A stretch of 64,000 nt of DNA from NCBI RefSeq assembly GCF_014899185.1, contig NZ_CP045201.1:4193501-4257500 (forward strand), in the 5' to 3' direction. A model generated the notes under the pieces. It saw nothing but the letters and a program-made list of their open reading frames with translations, had not been told where the DNA came from and made no database searches. Below, one piece after another: positions 1 to 9,064 of the stretch. The stretch's first letter is position 1; each line of letters opens with the position of its first letter. The stretch is from Pseudooceanicola spongiae (GTDB lineage: Bacteria > Pseudomonadota > Alphaproteobacteria > Rhodobacterales > Rhodobacteraceae). The translations under genes and the position numbers were made by a program.

Positions 1-2
1 GC

Positions 3-293
3 ACGCACCAGCTGCGCGCGCATATGGCCGAGATTGGGCATCCGATCATTGGCGATGGCAAATACGGTGGGTCGGGTCAGGAAAACCTCGGCGATGGCTG
101 GGGCGCGCAACTCGGCGGCGACATCAGCCGCAAACTGCACCTGCATGCGCGGTCTCTGCGCCTCAAGCACCCCTTCACCGGCAAGGAGCTGTTCCTTGAA
201 GCGCCGCTTGCCGAACACATGTCCCGGACCTGGAAGTCTTTCGACTGGTCCGAAAAAGATGCCGCCGTTGATCCGTTCGAGGCCCAGGAATGA
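3..293 (+). CDS. rluC: RluA-family 23S rRNA pseudouridine synthase, C-terminal fragment
   Basis: This is the last 96 codons of a pseudouridine synthase whose start lies before the window. Such enzymes isomerise specific uridines of 23S rRNA. The fragment opens in frame with THQLRAHM and continues with GHPIIGDGKYG, the C-terminal motif pair of the RluA family; the catalytic Asp motif would lie upstream and is not visible. The TGA stop overlaps the ATG of the next gene (ATGA), so the two are probably co-transcribed. The family is clear; RluC rather than RluD is inferred from the neighbours (HAD phosphatase, atp12) and is less certain. Confidence 0.8.
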   Translation, partial: THQLRAHMAEIGHPIIGDGKYGGSGQENLGDGWGAQLGGDISRKLHLHARSLRLKHPFTGKELFLEAPLAEHMSRTWKSFDWSEKDAAVDPFEAQE

Positions 294-979
294 CCGATTC
301 GCACAAGCACCCCGACGCACAACTTCGCCTCGTGATTTTTGATGTCGATGGCACCCTTTCCGACAGTCAGGCCGATATCATCGGCTCGATGACAGATGCC
401 TTCGTCGCAGAAGAGCTGACAGTTCCGCGCCCAGATGAGATCCTGGGCATTGTCGGTCTGTCGCTTGAGGTCGCGATGCCCCTTCTGGCGCCCGAGGTTC
501 CGGACGAGACGTTGGACCGCCTGATTGCTGCCTACAAGGCCGCCTACATGCAGCGTCGTCTGGACGCCGGGGCAGGGCATTCTCCGCTCTATCCCGGGAT
601 GCGTGAGCTGGTCGAGGCCCTCTCGGCCGAGCCGGAAACCCTGCTGGGGATCGCCACCGGAAAATCCCGTCGCGGTCTGGTTGCCCTGCTGGAAACTTAC
701 CAACTGAGCCGCGCCTTCCAAACCATTCAGGTCGCGGACGATCACCCCTCCAAACCGAACCCCTCGATGATTCTGGCCGCTCTGGCCGAAACCGGTGTGG
801 CGCCTGAACATGCCGTGATGATTGGCGACACACAGTTCGATATCGACATGGCCAAGGCCGCCGGCATCCGCACCATTGCGGTCAGCTGGGGCTATCACCC
901 GACGACCAAACTGGCGCATGCCGACCTTCTGGTCGATGACGCCGCGGCGTTGCGCAAGGCTATCGACACACTCACATAA
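290..979 (+). CDS. HAD-superfamily phosphatase, phosphoglycolate phosphatase-like
   Basis: The 229-residue protein is a subfamily IA HAD hydrolase, which dephosphorylates small phosphorylated metabolites through an aspartyl-phosphate. Motif I is DVDGT at residues 18-22 (nucleophile Asp18, acid/base Asp20). A conserved Lys lies in the KPNPSM stretch and motif IV is GDTQFD near 179-184. The helical cap lies between motifs I and II, as in phosphoglycolate phosphatase (Gph) and pyrophosphatase PpaX. The start overlaps the preceding stop by ATGA and atp12 follows after 11 bases, so the three genes look like one operon. The substrate cannot be read from the sequence; Gph is one possibility. Confidence 0.85.
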   Translation: MTDSHKHPDAQLRLVIFDVDGTLSDSQADIIGSMTDAFVAEELTVPRPDEILGIVGLSLEVAMPLLAPEVPDETLDRLIAAYKAAYMQRRLDAGAGHSPLYPGMRELVEALSAEPETLLGIATGKSRRGLVALLETYQLSRAFQTIQVADDHPSKPNPSMILAALAETGVAPEHAVMIGDTQFDIDMAKAAGIRTIAVSWGYHPTTKLAHADLLVDDAAALRKAIDTLT

Positions 980-990
980 AGGAGCACCGG

Positions 991-1707
991 ATGAGCGAGT
1001 GGAAAGCCCGCAGGTTCTGGAAGGCCGCCGACGTGGCCGAACAAGGCAACGGCTATACAGTCCTGCTCGACGGGCGTGAGGTCAAGACGCCGGCCAAGTC
1101 GCCGCTGATCCTGCCAAGTCGCGCGCTGGCCTTGCAAATCGCCTCTGAGTGGGACGCGCAGGACGGGGTGATTGATCCGCTCTCGATGCCGCACACGCGC
1201 ACCGCGAACTCCGCCATCGACAAGGTGACGCCGCAGCACGCCGAGGTCGCAGACCTGCTGGCCGACTACGGCGACAGCGACCTGCTGTGCTATCGCGCCG
1301 AAAGCCCGACCGAGCTGGTCGAACGGCAGCAGGAGGCCTGGGATCCGATGCTGGACTGGGCCGCCCAGACACTCGGTGCCCGGCTGCATCCGCGCGCGGG
1401 TGTGATCCATCAGTCGCAGGATCCCGAGGCTGTCGCAGTGCTGACGCGCCGTGTCCGCGACCTCTCGGCGTTCGAACTGGCAGCCTTCCACGATCTGGTC
1501 AGTTTGACTGGCTCACTTGTGCTTGGTTTTGCGGCATTTTTGGATGCGGCGCCAATTAATCGTGTATGGGAAATATCCCGTATCGATGAGACCTGGCAGC
1601 AGGAGCAATGGGGCGTCGATGATGATGCTATGGACGTTGCTGGAAGGAAAAGCGTCGCGTTTCAGCATGCCAAGCACTTTGCCGATCTGACACGGGCCGT
1701 TTCCTGA
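991..1707 (+). CDS. atp12: ATP12-family F1-ATPase assembly chaperone
   Basis: The 238-residue protein matches the ATP12 family, the chaperone that in mitochondria holds the F1 alpha subunit before hexamer assembly; alphaproteobacteria carry orthologues. The family pattern is visible: an N-terminal RRFWK segment, LLDGREVKTPAKSPL, and MPHTRTANSAID near residues 68-79, followed by a mostly helical C-terminal half. A good ribosome site (AAAGGAG) lies just before the ATG. No ATP synthase gene is nearby, so the partner is inferred from the family. After the stop there are 230 bases without a gene before bztA. Confidence 0.88.
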   Translation: MSEWKARRFWKAADVAEQGNGYTVLLDGREVKTPAKSPLILPSRALALQIASEWDAQDGVIDPLSMPHTRTANSAIDKVTPQHAEVADLLADYGDSDLLCYRAESPTELVERQQEAWDPMLDWAAQTLGARLHPRAGVIHQSQDPEAVAVLTRRVRDLSAFELAAFHDLVSLTGSLVLGFAAFLDAAPINRVWEISRIDETWQQEQWGVDDDAMDVAGRKSVAFQHAKHFADLTRAVS

Positions 1708-1937
1708 CGCCCTGAAGACGTTTCAACACACCACATGTTTGCCATTCTCGTCGCCATCTCGCGGCGCGAAGCCGGGTGATCGTTTAGTTTTCGTTATGTC
1801 ACTCTTGACCACATGCGATGAATGAGCACACACTTTAGGCACTGTTGGGGGAGCGCCCCTAACGACTTTCGCTCACGGCCCTTTGAGGTCGTAGAACCGC
1901 CAACCTTCAAAAGGCGGATAATCAGGAAGAGGTAAAC

Positions 1938-2957
1938 ATGAACAAAACCGTATTTCTTGGCGCGTTGACCGTCGCTGGTCTGGCCGCTGGCATCGCCGGC
2001 GCGGCCACTCTGGATGACGTTAAAGCACGCGGCAAACTGAACTGCGGCGTTACCACCGGTCTCGTGGGCTTTGCGGCCCCCGATGCGAACGGTGAATGGA
2101 CTGGCTTTGACGTTGGCATCTGCCGTGCCGTCGCTGCCGCCGTTCTGGGTGACCCCAAAGCAGTCGAGTTTGTCCCGACAACCGGCAAGACCCGCTTCAC
2201 CGCTCTCGCCTCTGGCGAAGTTGACCTGCTGGCGCGTAACACCACATGGACCTTCTCGCGCGATGTTGACCTGAAGTTCACCTTCATTGGCATCAACTAC
2301 TACGATGGTCAGGGCTTCATGGTTCCCAAGGCACTGGGCGTCAGCTCGGCCAAGGAACTCGACGGCGCGACCGTCTGCATCCAGACCGGCACCACGACCG
2401 AGCTCAACCTTGCTGACTACTTCCGCAAGAACAACATGAACTACGAGCCGGTGCCGATCGAAACCAACGCCGAAGCGCAGCAGCAATTCCTGGCTGGTGC
2501 CTGCGACGTCTACACCACGGATGCCTCCGGTCTGGCGGCAACCCGCGCCACCTTCGAGAACCCGGCCGACTATGTTCTGCTGCCGGAAATCATCTCGAAA
2601 GAGCCGCTTGGTCCTCTCGTGCGTCACGGCGACGACGAATGGGCAGACATCAACATGTGGACGCTGAACGCGCTGATCTCGGCTGAAGAGCTGGGCGTCA
2701 CCTCGGCAAACGCAGCCGACATGGCCGCAGCACCGGGCAACAACCCCGAAATCAACCGTCTGCTGGGTACCGAAGGCAGCCTGGGCGCAATGTTCGGTCT
2801 CAGTGATGACTGGGCGAAGAACGCGATCCTGGCCGGTGGCAACTACGGCGAACTGTTTGAGAAAAACATCGGTGAGAACACCCCGATCGGTCTGGCGCGT
2901 GGCTTGAACGCACAGTGGACCGAAGGCGGTCTGATCTACTCGCCGCCGTTCCGCTAA
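1938..2957 (+). CDS. bztA: Periplasmic glutamate/glutamine/aspartate/asparagine-binding protein
   Basis: The 339-residue protein is an extracellular solute-binding protein of family 3 and the receptor of the Bzt amino-acid importer known from Rhodobacter capsulatus. Residues 1-22 form a signal peptide with a hydrophobic core and an Ala-rich cleavage region. The mature part begins TLDDVKARGKLNCGV and shows the family-3 phrases for substrate-cleft formation, including GFDVGICRAVAAAV. The four bzt genes follow in order and strand. A 12-bp perfect hairpin directly after the stop separates this gene from the membrane subunits and may keep receptor mRNA more abundant. The ribosome site is AGGAAGAGG. 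Confidence 0.95.
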   Translation: MNKTVFLGALTVAGLAAGIAGAATLDDVKARGKLNCGVTTGLVGFAAPDANGEWTGFDVGICRAVAAAVLGDPKAVEFVPTTGKTRFTALASGEVDLLARNTTWTFSRDVDLKFTFIGINYYDGQGFMVPKALGVSSAKELDGATVCIQTGTTTELNLADYFRKNNMNYEPVPIETNAEAQQQFLAGACDVYTTDASGLAATRATFENPADYVLLPEIISKEPLGPLVRHGDDEWADINMWTLNALISAEELGVTSANAADMAAAPGNNPEINRLLGTEGSLGAMFGLSDDWAKNAILAGGNYGELFEKNIGENTPIGLARGLNAQWTEGGLIYSPPFR

Positions 2958-2966
2958 GAACGACGG

Positions 2967-2996
2967 AGAAGGGCGCGGATCAAACCGCGCCCTTCT
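2967..2996 (+). promoter_or_regulatory. Perfect 12-bp intercistronic hairpin after bztA
   Basis: Bases 2967-2978 and 2985-2996 are exact reverse complements around a six-base loop. No T-tract follows, so this is more likely an mRNA-stabilising or processing hairpin, or a partial terminator, than a full intrinsic terminator. Its place between the binding-protein gene and the permease genes fits the common pattern of higher receptor expression. The role is inferred. Confidence 0.7.
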
Positions 2997-3085
2997 GCCA
3001 TCTGCCCCTCGGGGTGTAGCAATGACCGGTCCTCCGCGCGTAGACGCATCATAAAAACGGGCCGGATCACGGGGATCATCTGACC

Positions 3086-4342
3086 ATGACAACCTTCACC
3101 GACCCGCCGGCGGAGTCGTTCAAGCTATCCATGCTTGTGTACGATACCCGGTATCGCTCCATCACTTTCCAGATTCTCGCCCTCGTTGCGGTGCTGCTGC
3201 TGTTTGGCTGGCTCACCATGAACACCGCGCAGAACCTGAATGACCTAGGCAAAGAGCCGTCCTTCGGGTTCCTTGGAGAATCCGCTGGCTACGACATCAA
3301 CCAGCGCCTGATCGATTATTCTTCGCAATCCACGCACCTGCGGGCCGCGTTTGTCGGATTGCTGAACACCTTGCTGGTTGCGGCCATGGGCTGTGCGACC
3401 GCAACCGTCATCGGCGTCATCGTCGGTGTGTTGCGTCTGTCGGGCAACTGGCTGGTCGCCCGCCTGATGACCGTCTACGTCGAGATCTTTCGCAACGTCC
3501 CGGTGCTGATGTGGATCGTGCTCTGCATGGCCATCCTGATCGAAGCGATGCCGGCGCCGAGCGCCTTTCGTGGTGACAATCCAGACGCCACGATGAAGCT
3601 TTTCGACACGATCGCCATCACCAACCGCGGCGTCTATATCCCCGAGCCGCTGTTTTCGCGCTCGCTCGGCAATCTACACATCGGCACCGCCTTCGACATC
3701 AGCATCAACCTTCTTGCGATCCTCTTCGTGCTGGGTGTTTCGCTGTGGATCGCGCGCGACATCACCCGCCGCGCCAATGCCAAGCAAGAGGCCACAGGCC
3801 TGCGTCCGCGGACCTGGCACACCCGCCTCGCCGTCATCGTTTTGCCGACGGCCATCCTGCTGGCTTTCCTCGGGTTTCACCTCGGTTATCCTGAGCTGAA
3901 GGGCTTCAACTTCGCCGGCGGCACCTATATGCGCAACTCGCTGATCGCGCTCTGGCTGGCGCTGTCGCTCTATACGGCGGCTTTCATCGCCGAGATCGTG
4001 CGCGCTGGCATTCTGGCGATTTCCACCGGTCAGACCGAAGCGGCCGCGGCCCTTGGTCTGCGTGGCAACCGCATCATGTCGCTGGTGGTTCTGCCGCAGG
4101 CGATGCGCGTCATCATTCCTCCGCTGATCTCGCAGTACCTCAACCTCACCAAGAACTCTTCGCTGGCGATCGCCGTGGGCTACATGGACATCACCGGCAC
4201 TCTGATGGGCATCACCCTGAACCAGACCGGGCGCGAGCTTGAGACGGTTCTGCTGGGCATGCTCGTCTACCTCACGATCAGTCTGATCATCTCCGGCGTG
4301 ATGAACTGGTACAACAACCGCGTCAAACTGGTGGAGCGTTAA
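3086..4342 (+). CDS. bztB: Amino-acid ABC transporter permease BztB
   Basis: The 418-residue inner-membrane protein is one of the two permease subunits of the glutamate/aspartate-family importer. An N-terminal membrane segment lies near residues 25-45, followed by a periplasmic stretch and the HisM-type permease domain in the second half. The cytoplasmic EAA loop that contacts the ATPase is visible as TEAAAALGLRGNRI followed by VVLPQA. A long insertion between the first membrane helices and the core is typical of BztB/AapQ and makes it longer than HisQ/M proteins. It lies 128 bases after bztA and one base before bztC. Confidence 0.94.
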   Translation: MTTFTDPPAESFKLSMLVYDTRYRSITFQILALVAVLLLFGWLTMNTAQNLNDLGKEPSFGFLGESAGYDINQRLIDYSSQSTHLRAAFVGLLNTLLVAAMGCATATVIGVIVGVLRLSGNWLVARLMTVYVEIFRNVPVLMWIVLCMAILIEAMPAPSAFRGDNPDATMKLFDTIAITNRGVYIPEPLFSRSLGNLHIGTAFDISINLLAILFVLGVSLWIARDITRRANAKQEATGLRPRTWHTRLAVIVLPTAILLAFLGFHLGYPELKGFNFAGGTYMRNSLIALWLALSLYTAAFIAEIVRAGILAISTGQTEAAAALGLRGNRIMSLVVLPQAMRVIIPPLISQYLNLTKNSSLAIAVGYMDITGTLMGITLNQTGRELETVLLGMLVYLTISLIISGVMNWYNNRVKLVER

Positions 4343-4343
4343 G

Positions 4344-5660
4344 ATGGCTGACACACATGCAGAGACCGTCCTTTTCGTTCGTGACACGATGCTGCCGCAG
4401 AAAGAGCCACCCCTGTCGACCGTCGGTCCGCTGGGCTGGGCGCGCGGCAACCTGTTCTCCGGTTGGCTGAACTCGATCATCACGATTGTCGCCTTTCTTT
4501 TCGTGGTCAATCTGATCGCACATCTGCTGCCCTGGTTCATTTCGGGGACCTGGAACGCGAATTCGCTGACCGATTGCCGCGATATGATGGCTGCCGCCGG
4601 GCGTGAGCAGGGGGGCGCCTGCTGGGGCGTCATCCGCGAACGCTGGCCGCAGCTGATGTTCGGCTTCTATCCATCCGAGCTCTACTGGCGCCCGGTTCTG
4701 GTTCTTGTGCTGCTCTTCGTGGCGCTTGCACCGATCCTGTTCGCAGATCGCACGCCGACCAAGATGCTGGGCTTTACCATGCTGTTTCCGTTCATCGGGG
4801 CATGGCTGCTCTGGGGTGGCACGATCTGGAACCCGATCACGGCGCTGCTCGGCTTCGTCATCGGCTACTTCGTGTTCACCTTCCTCTCCAGGGTCGTGAA
4901 CGCCGGTATCTCACTGTTCCTGGCCGCCATCGCCGCCTTCGTGTGGTGGAGCGTTCTGTCCGGCTACGTGGTCTCGGGGCTCTCCGCGATTGCGCCACTG
5001 GCCATTCATTCGGTGCAGAGCCGTGAGTTCGGGGGCTTCCTGCTGTCGATCACCATCGGCGTCACTGCGATCATGTTCTCGCTGCCCATCGGTATCCTGC
5101 TGGCGCTCGGTCGCCGCTCGGATCTGCCGCTGGTCAAGGCGCTCTGCGTCGGGTTCATCGAGTTCATTCGCGGCGTGCCCCTGATTACCCTGCTGTTCGT
5201 CGCCTCGACGCTGCTGAACATCTTCCTGCCGCCGGGCACCAACTTCGACATCATCCTGCGCGTCATGATCATGACCACGCTCTTCGCCTCTGCCTATATG
5301 GCAGAAGTGGTGCGCGGTGGCCTCGCCGCCCTCGGCAAGGGCCAGTACGAGGGCGCCGATTCGCTCGGTCTCGATTACTGGCAGGCGCAGCGGCTGATCG
5401 TCATGCCGCAGGCGCTCAAGATCTCGATCCCCGGTATCGTCTCGACCTTCATCGGCGTGTTCAAGGACACCACCCTCGTCTCGATCATTTCGATGTTCGA
5501 TCCGCTGGGGCTGGCCAACGCGATCCGTGCCGACGCCAACTGGAACGGCATCTACTGGGAGCTGTTCATCTTCATCGGCGCAGTTTTCTTCATCTTCTGT
5601 TTCTCAATGTCCCGCTACTCGATGTATCTGGAGCGCAAGCTTCAGACCGGGCATCGCTAA
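4344..5660 (+). CDS. bztC: Amino-acid ABC transporter permease BztC
   Basis: The 438-residue membrane protein is the second permease subunit and pairs with BztB. Several hydrophobic helices and a polar insertion precede a C-terminal transport domain with the EAA-type loop GQYEGADSLGLDYWQAQRL and the conserved VMPQALK. Family members AapM/BztC share this extended N-terminal half. The gene starts one base after the bztB stop with GGAG upstream, so translation is probably coupled. bztD follows after 12 bases. Confidence 0.94.
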   Translation: MADTHAETVLFVRDTMLPQKEPPLSTVGPLGWARGNLFSGWLNSIITIVAFLFVVNLIAHLLPWFISGTWNANSLTDCRDMMAAAGREQGGACWGVIRERWPQLMFGFYPSELYWRPVLVLVLLFVALAPILFADRTPTKMLGFTMLFPFIGAWLLWGGTIWNPITALLGFVIGYFVFTFLSRVVNAGISLFLAAIAAFVWWSVLSGYVVSGLSAIAPLAIHSVQSREFGGFLLSITIGVTAIMFSLPIGILLALGRRSDLPLVKALCVGFIEFIRGVPLITLLFVASTLLNIFLPPGTNFDIILRVMIMTTLFASAYMAEVVRGGLAALGKGQYEGADSLGLDYWQAQRLIVMPQALKISIPGIVSTFIGVFKDTTLVSIISMFDPLGLANAIRADANWNGIYWELFIFIGAVFFIFCFSMSRYSMYLERKLQTGHR

Positions 5661-5672
5661 GAGGTATCCCCC

Positions 5673-6470
5673 ATGTCTGACACCGCTTTTGACACGACGC
5701 CCGTCATCGCCCCCTCCGCGCTCAAAGTCTCGGATGAGGTCGCCATCGAAATCAGCAACATGAACAAGTGGTACGGCTCGTTCCACGTGCTGCGCGACAT
5801 CGACCTCACCGTGCACCGCGGCGAACGGATCGTCATCGCCGGCCCTTCGGGGTCGGGCAAGTCGACGATGATCCGCTGCATCAACCGGCTTGAGGAGCAT
5901 CAGTCCGGCAAGATCATTGTCGATGGCACGGAACTGACCAGTGACCTCAAGAACATCGACAAGATCCGGTCGGAAGTGGGCATGTGCTTTCAGCACTTCA
6001 ACCTGTTCCCGCACCTGACGATTCTCGAAAACTGCACGCTCGCTCCGATCTGGGTGCGCAAGACACCCAAGAAAGAAGCCGTCGAGACCGCGATGCACTT
6101 CCTTGAAAAGGTGAAGATCCCGGATCAGGCCAACAAGTACCCCGGTCAGCTCTCCGGTGGTCAGCAGCAGCGTGTGGCGATTGCCCGTTCGCTCTGCATG
6201 AAGCCGCGGATCATGTTGTTTGATGAACCGACCTCGGCGCTCGACCCGGAAATGATCAAGGAAGTCCTCGATACCATGATCGAGCTGGCGCAAGAGGGGA
6301 TGACGATGATCTGCGTCACGCACGAGATGGGCTTTGCCCGTCAGGTGGCGAACCGTGTGATCTTCATGGATCAGGGCCAGATCGTGGAGCAGAACGAGCC
6401 TGAGGAATTCTTCAACAATCCTCGTTCGGAACGCACCAAACTGTTCCTCAGCCAGATTCTCGGCCACTAG
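5673..6470 (+). CDS. bztD: Amino-acid ABC transporter ATP-binding protein BztD
   Basis: The 265-residue cytoplasmic ATPase drives the Bzt importer. Walker A is GPSGSGKST at residues 57-65, the signature is LSGGQQQR, Walker B is [12 protein letters not shown] and the switch His is in VTHEMGFA. The length suits polar amino-acid importers such as GlnQ and AapP, with about 25 extra N-terminal residues. AAGAGG precedes the ATG. A strong hairpin with a T-tract follows the stop and should end the operon. Confidence 0.95.
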   Translation: MSDTAFDTTPVIAPSALKVSDEVAIEISNMNKWYGSFHVLRDIDLTVHRGERIVIAGPSGSGKSTMIRCINRLEEHQSGKIIVDGTELTSDLKNIDKIRSEVGMCFQHFNLFPHLTILENCTLAPIWVRKTPKKEAVETAMHFLEKVKIPDQANKYPGQLSGGQQQRVAIARSLCMKPRIMLFDEPTSALDPEMIKEVLDTMIELAQEGMTMICVTHEMGFARQVANRVIFMDQGQIVEQNEPEEFFNNPRSERTKLFLSQILGH

Positions 6471-6490
6471 GACACCGCGAATCGTTCGCT

Positions 6491-6529
6491 GCAAAATACG
6501 CCCGCCCGGATATTTCGGGCGGGTTTTGC
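6491..6529. terminator. Bidirectional intrinsic terminator between bztD and sixA
   Basis: The core stem CCCGCCCG/CGGGCGGG (6501-6508 and 6516-6523) has a seven-base loop and is followed by TTTT. Outer bases GCAAAA and TTTTGC extend the pairing. With A-rich and T-rich flanks on opposite sides it can stop transcription from both convergent genes. Confidence 0.85.
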
Positions 6530-6557
6530 GTTTCACAGGATTTTGTCTGTCCTCGCG

Positions 6558-7052
6558 TCAGTCAGTCAAATTGCGCGCTGTAATGAAATCCGTCGTGATC
6601 GCTGCGCCGAATGTCAGATCCGTCCAATCGGCGATTTCAAGATCGGCCACCAGAGTCGCCCCGGTCGGATAATCGTCAAACCGCGGGTGATCGGGCGGAA
6701 TCGCAACGACGCGTTGCGCAAAGTCACCGATACCGGGGTTATGGGCGATCAGCAGCACGCAGTCGCCTTCGGCCTGTCGCAGCGCTGCCATGATCGCAGC
6801 TGGCCCGGCGTTGTAGAGGCTGTCGAGCAGACGCAACTCAGACCCACTCTCGAGGCCCGCATAAGTCTCCTGAGTGCGCTGCGCAGTTGAGACGAGGGCG
6901 AGGTCAGCTTCGTACCCCTGCGCCTCCAGCCAGCGCCCCAGAGCCTTGGCGGAGAGCTGGCCGCGTGTATTCAAAGGGCGGTCGTGATCGAGCTGACCAA
7001 GGGTGGCCCAGCTGGATTTGGCGTGCCGCATCAGGATCAACCGCTTCGCCAT
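6558..7052 (-). CDS. sixA: SixA-type phosphohistidine phosphatase
   Basis: The 164-residue protein belongs to the histidine-phosphatase (phosphoglycerate mutase-like) superfamily. It begins MAKRLILMRHAKSSW; RHAKS holds the phospho-accepting His, and the second catalytic His is in LLIAHNPGIGDFA. SixA removes phosphate from the histidine of HPt domains or the nitrogen phosphotransferase system. An upstream in-frame ATG would add 20 residues of unconserved sequence, but GAGGG four bases before the chosen ATG and the motif position favour this start. It follows argB by 66 bases on the same strand. Confidence 0.85.
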   Translation of the reverse strand: MAKRLILMRHAKSSWATLGQLDHDRPLNTRGQLSAKALGRWLEAQGYEADLALVSTAQRTQETYAGLESGSELRLLDSLYNAGPAAIMAALRQAEGDCVLLIAHNPGIGDFAQRVVAIPPDHPRFDDYPTGATLVADLEIADWTDLTFGAAITTDFITARNLTD

Positions 7053-7118
7053 CACGCCCTCGCAAACCTGAACAGGGTCGCCCAAGCCCGGAGGCTTGAG
7101 CTGGTCTTGCAAGCGCCC

Positions 7119-7985
7119 TCAGTCAGCGCGGATCATCGAGCCGGCACCATGTTCGGTGAACAGCTCCAGCAAGACAGCATTGGGCGCACGTCCATCCAGA
7201 ATGACCACGGCGCGCACACCGCCCTCAATGGCAGCAAGGGCGGTTTCCGTCTTGGGAATCATCCCGCCCGCGATGGTGCCATCTTCGGTCATGTCGCGGA
7301 TCTGCTGGGCTGATATCGCGGTGACGACCTCGCCTTCCTTGTTCTTCACGCCCGCAACGTCGGTCAGCAGCAACAGGCGGTCGGCCTTCAGAGCAGCAGC
7401 AATGGCGCCCGCGGCCGTGTCACCGTTGATGTTGAAGGTCTCGCCGTTGCGGCCCATGCCGATGGGCGCAATCACGGGGATGATATCGCTGCGGAACATC
7501 GAATGCAGGATGGTCGTGTCGATCTCGTCCGGGGTGCCGACCAGACCGAGCTCAGGATCAGTCTGGGTGCAGATGATCATGTTGGCATCCTTGCCTGACA
7601 GGCCCACACCCTTGCCGCCCTGTTCGTTCAGCGCCTGCACGATGCGTTTGTTGACCTGGCCCGACAGGACCATCTCGACGACCTGCATCGTGGCGGCATC
7701 AGTGACCCGCTTGCCCCGGACGAACTCGCTTTTCACGTCGAGCTTTTCCAGCATTTCGTTGATCATCGGACCACCGCCGTGAACAATGACCGGGTTCACG
7801 CCGACCTGACGCATCAGCACGCAATCGCGCGCAAAGGTCGACATCGCCTCGTCGTCGCCCATGGCATTGCCGCCGAACTTGACCACGACAATGGCGCCCT
7901 CATACCGCTGCAAGTAAGGCAGGGCCTCCGACAATGTGCGGGCGGTAGCGATCCAGTCTCGGTTCATGGCTGTCTGCTTCTTCAT
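7119..7985 (-). CDS. argB: Acetylglutamate kinase
   Basis: The 288-residue protein is N-acetyl-L-glutamate kinase, the second step of arginine synthesis, an amino-acid-kinase-fold enzyme. Visible signatures are [12 protein letters not shown] near residues 33-44 (phosphate-binding Lys), [12 protein letters not shown] for acetylglutamate binding, and [15 protein letters not shown] in the C-terminal half for ATP. The N-terminal helix before the kinase core fits the arginine-sensitive hexameric class, so feedback inhibition is plausible. It lies in the leftward block downstream of engB, from which it is separated by two rightward outer-membrane genes. Confidence 0.95.
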   Translation of the reverse strand: MKKQTAMNRDWIATARTLSEALPYLQRYEGAIVVVKFGGNAMGDDEAMSTFARDCVLMRQVGVNPVIVHGGGPMINEMLEKLDVKSEFVRGKRVTDAATMQVVEMVLSGQVNKRIVQALNEQGGKGVGLSGKDANMIICTQTDPELGLVGTPDEIDTTILHSMFRSDIIPVIAPIGMGRNGETFNINGDTAAGAIAAALKADRLLLLTDVAGVKNKEGEVVTAISAQQIRDMTEDGTIAGGMIPKTETALAAIEGGVRAVVILDGRAPNAVLLELFTEHGAGSMIRAD

Positions 7986-8337
7986 CTATCGTGTCCTCGT
8001 TTCATACACTTGATACGCTGTGGGGGCGGTCCTGCCAAGCCCGCGGGGCCGCGAAGCCGAGTCGAACGGTATTACTGGTAATGCCCGTTTTTGTATTTCA
8101 AGGGGGCCTCAAGCTAACTGAACTGATTGTTTCAGTTTCAGGCGATTGCCCGCCTGCGGTCAGGGGGGTGTTCAGCGCAAACTGGCCGACATTACGGGGA
8201 CGTGTTCGTGCCCTATGGAACTTCCCTCCGATCTAAGTCGTTTGTGCCTCGAACGCGGAAGAACGCGCGTTGGAATTGCTTCGGGGACAGGCCCGGGGCA
8301 GGGGCGAAAGCCTCGAGAGACAAATCAGGAGACTACA
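7986..8337. other. Gene-free interval between divergent argB and the beta-barrel gene
   Basis: These 352 bases must hold the promoters of leftward argB and the rightward outer-membrane gene. No open frame here resembles a protein and I could not assign a convincing -35/-10 pair. A CAGGAG ribosome site lies just before base 8338. Confidence 0.5.
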
Positions 8338-8919
8338 ATGCTTCGCAATAAAATCATCGCAGCAGTCGCAACCGTCGTCGTCGCAGGCCCGGCATTCGCT
8401 GGTTCCTATGCACCGGCACCCGCTGAACCCGTCGTTATGGTTCCCGCAGCTGCTCCGGTTTACACCGGTGGCGACTGGACCGGCGGCTTCGGCGGTCTGA
8501 GCCTCGGCTGGGGCGACTTCGACGCCGGCACCGGTTCGAGCGATGGCACGGTTTACGGCGTGCACGCTGGCTACGACTACGACTTCGGTTCGTACGTCAT
8601 GGGTGGCGAACTCGAATACCAGAAAAACGATTTCGACTCGGTTGCCGGTGTATCTTCGGATTCCGCGACCCGTCTGAAACTGCGCGCAGGCTATGACGCC
8701 GGCAGCACGCTGATCTACGGTGTTGCAGGCGCGGTCAACGCCGACACCAACTTCGGCAACGACACCGGCTACACCGTCGGTCTGGGTGCAGAATACAAAG
8801 TCACCGACAATGTGAGCCTCGGTGCCGAGTACCTGTACGACGATATCTCGGACATCAACGGTTCGGGCAACGACTACACCGGTAACTCGGTTGTCGCGCG
8901 CGTCAACTACCGCTTCTGA
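8338..8919 (+). CDS. Outer-membrane beta-barrel protein (Opa/OmpA-like small porin family)
   Basis: The 193-residue protein has a signal peptide at residues 1-21 ending AFA, a short Pro/Ala-rich linker, then alternating Gly/Tyr-rich beta-strands typical of an eight-stranded outer-membrane barrel. It ends RVNYRF, with the terminal Phe recognised by the BAM machinery. A longer in-frame start at 8146 was dismissed because CAGGAG and the signal peptide both point to the ATG at 8338. A related but diverged barrel gene follows, suggesting tandem duplication. Ligand or function is unknown. A strong terminator hairpin follows. Confidence 0.85.
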   Translation: MLRNKIIAAVATVVVAGPAFAGSYAPAPAEPVVMVPAAAPVYTGGDWTGGFGGLSLGWGDFDAGTGSSDGTVYGVHAGYDYDFGSYVMGGELEYQKNDFDSVAGVSSDSATRLKLRAGYDAGSTLIYGVAGAVNADTNFGNDTGYTVGLGAEYKVTDNVSLGAEYLYDDISDINGSGNDYTGNSVVARVNYRF

Positions 8920-8959
8920 TCTCCAGATCAGAGACCCCTTCCCGTCAGGGAAGCGAAAG

Positions 8960-8990
8960 GGCCCGAGCTTCACCGCTCGGGCCTGTTTCG
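8960..8990 (+). terminator. Intrinsic terminator after the first beta-barrel gene
   Basis: A nine-bp perfect stem (8960-8968 with 8975-8983) encloses a six-base loop and is followed by TGTTT. It lies 41 bases after the stop, so the two barrel genes are probably not a single transcript. Confidence 0.8.
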
Positions 8991-9064
8991 TTTGAGGTGC
9001 GAAAACGTCGTTAAATAATCGCCAAAAAGTTGAACTTTTCGTGTTCTGGCGGCGTTTGTTCTGC

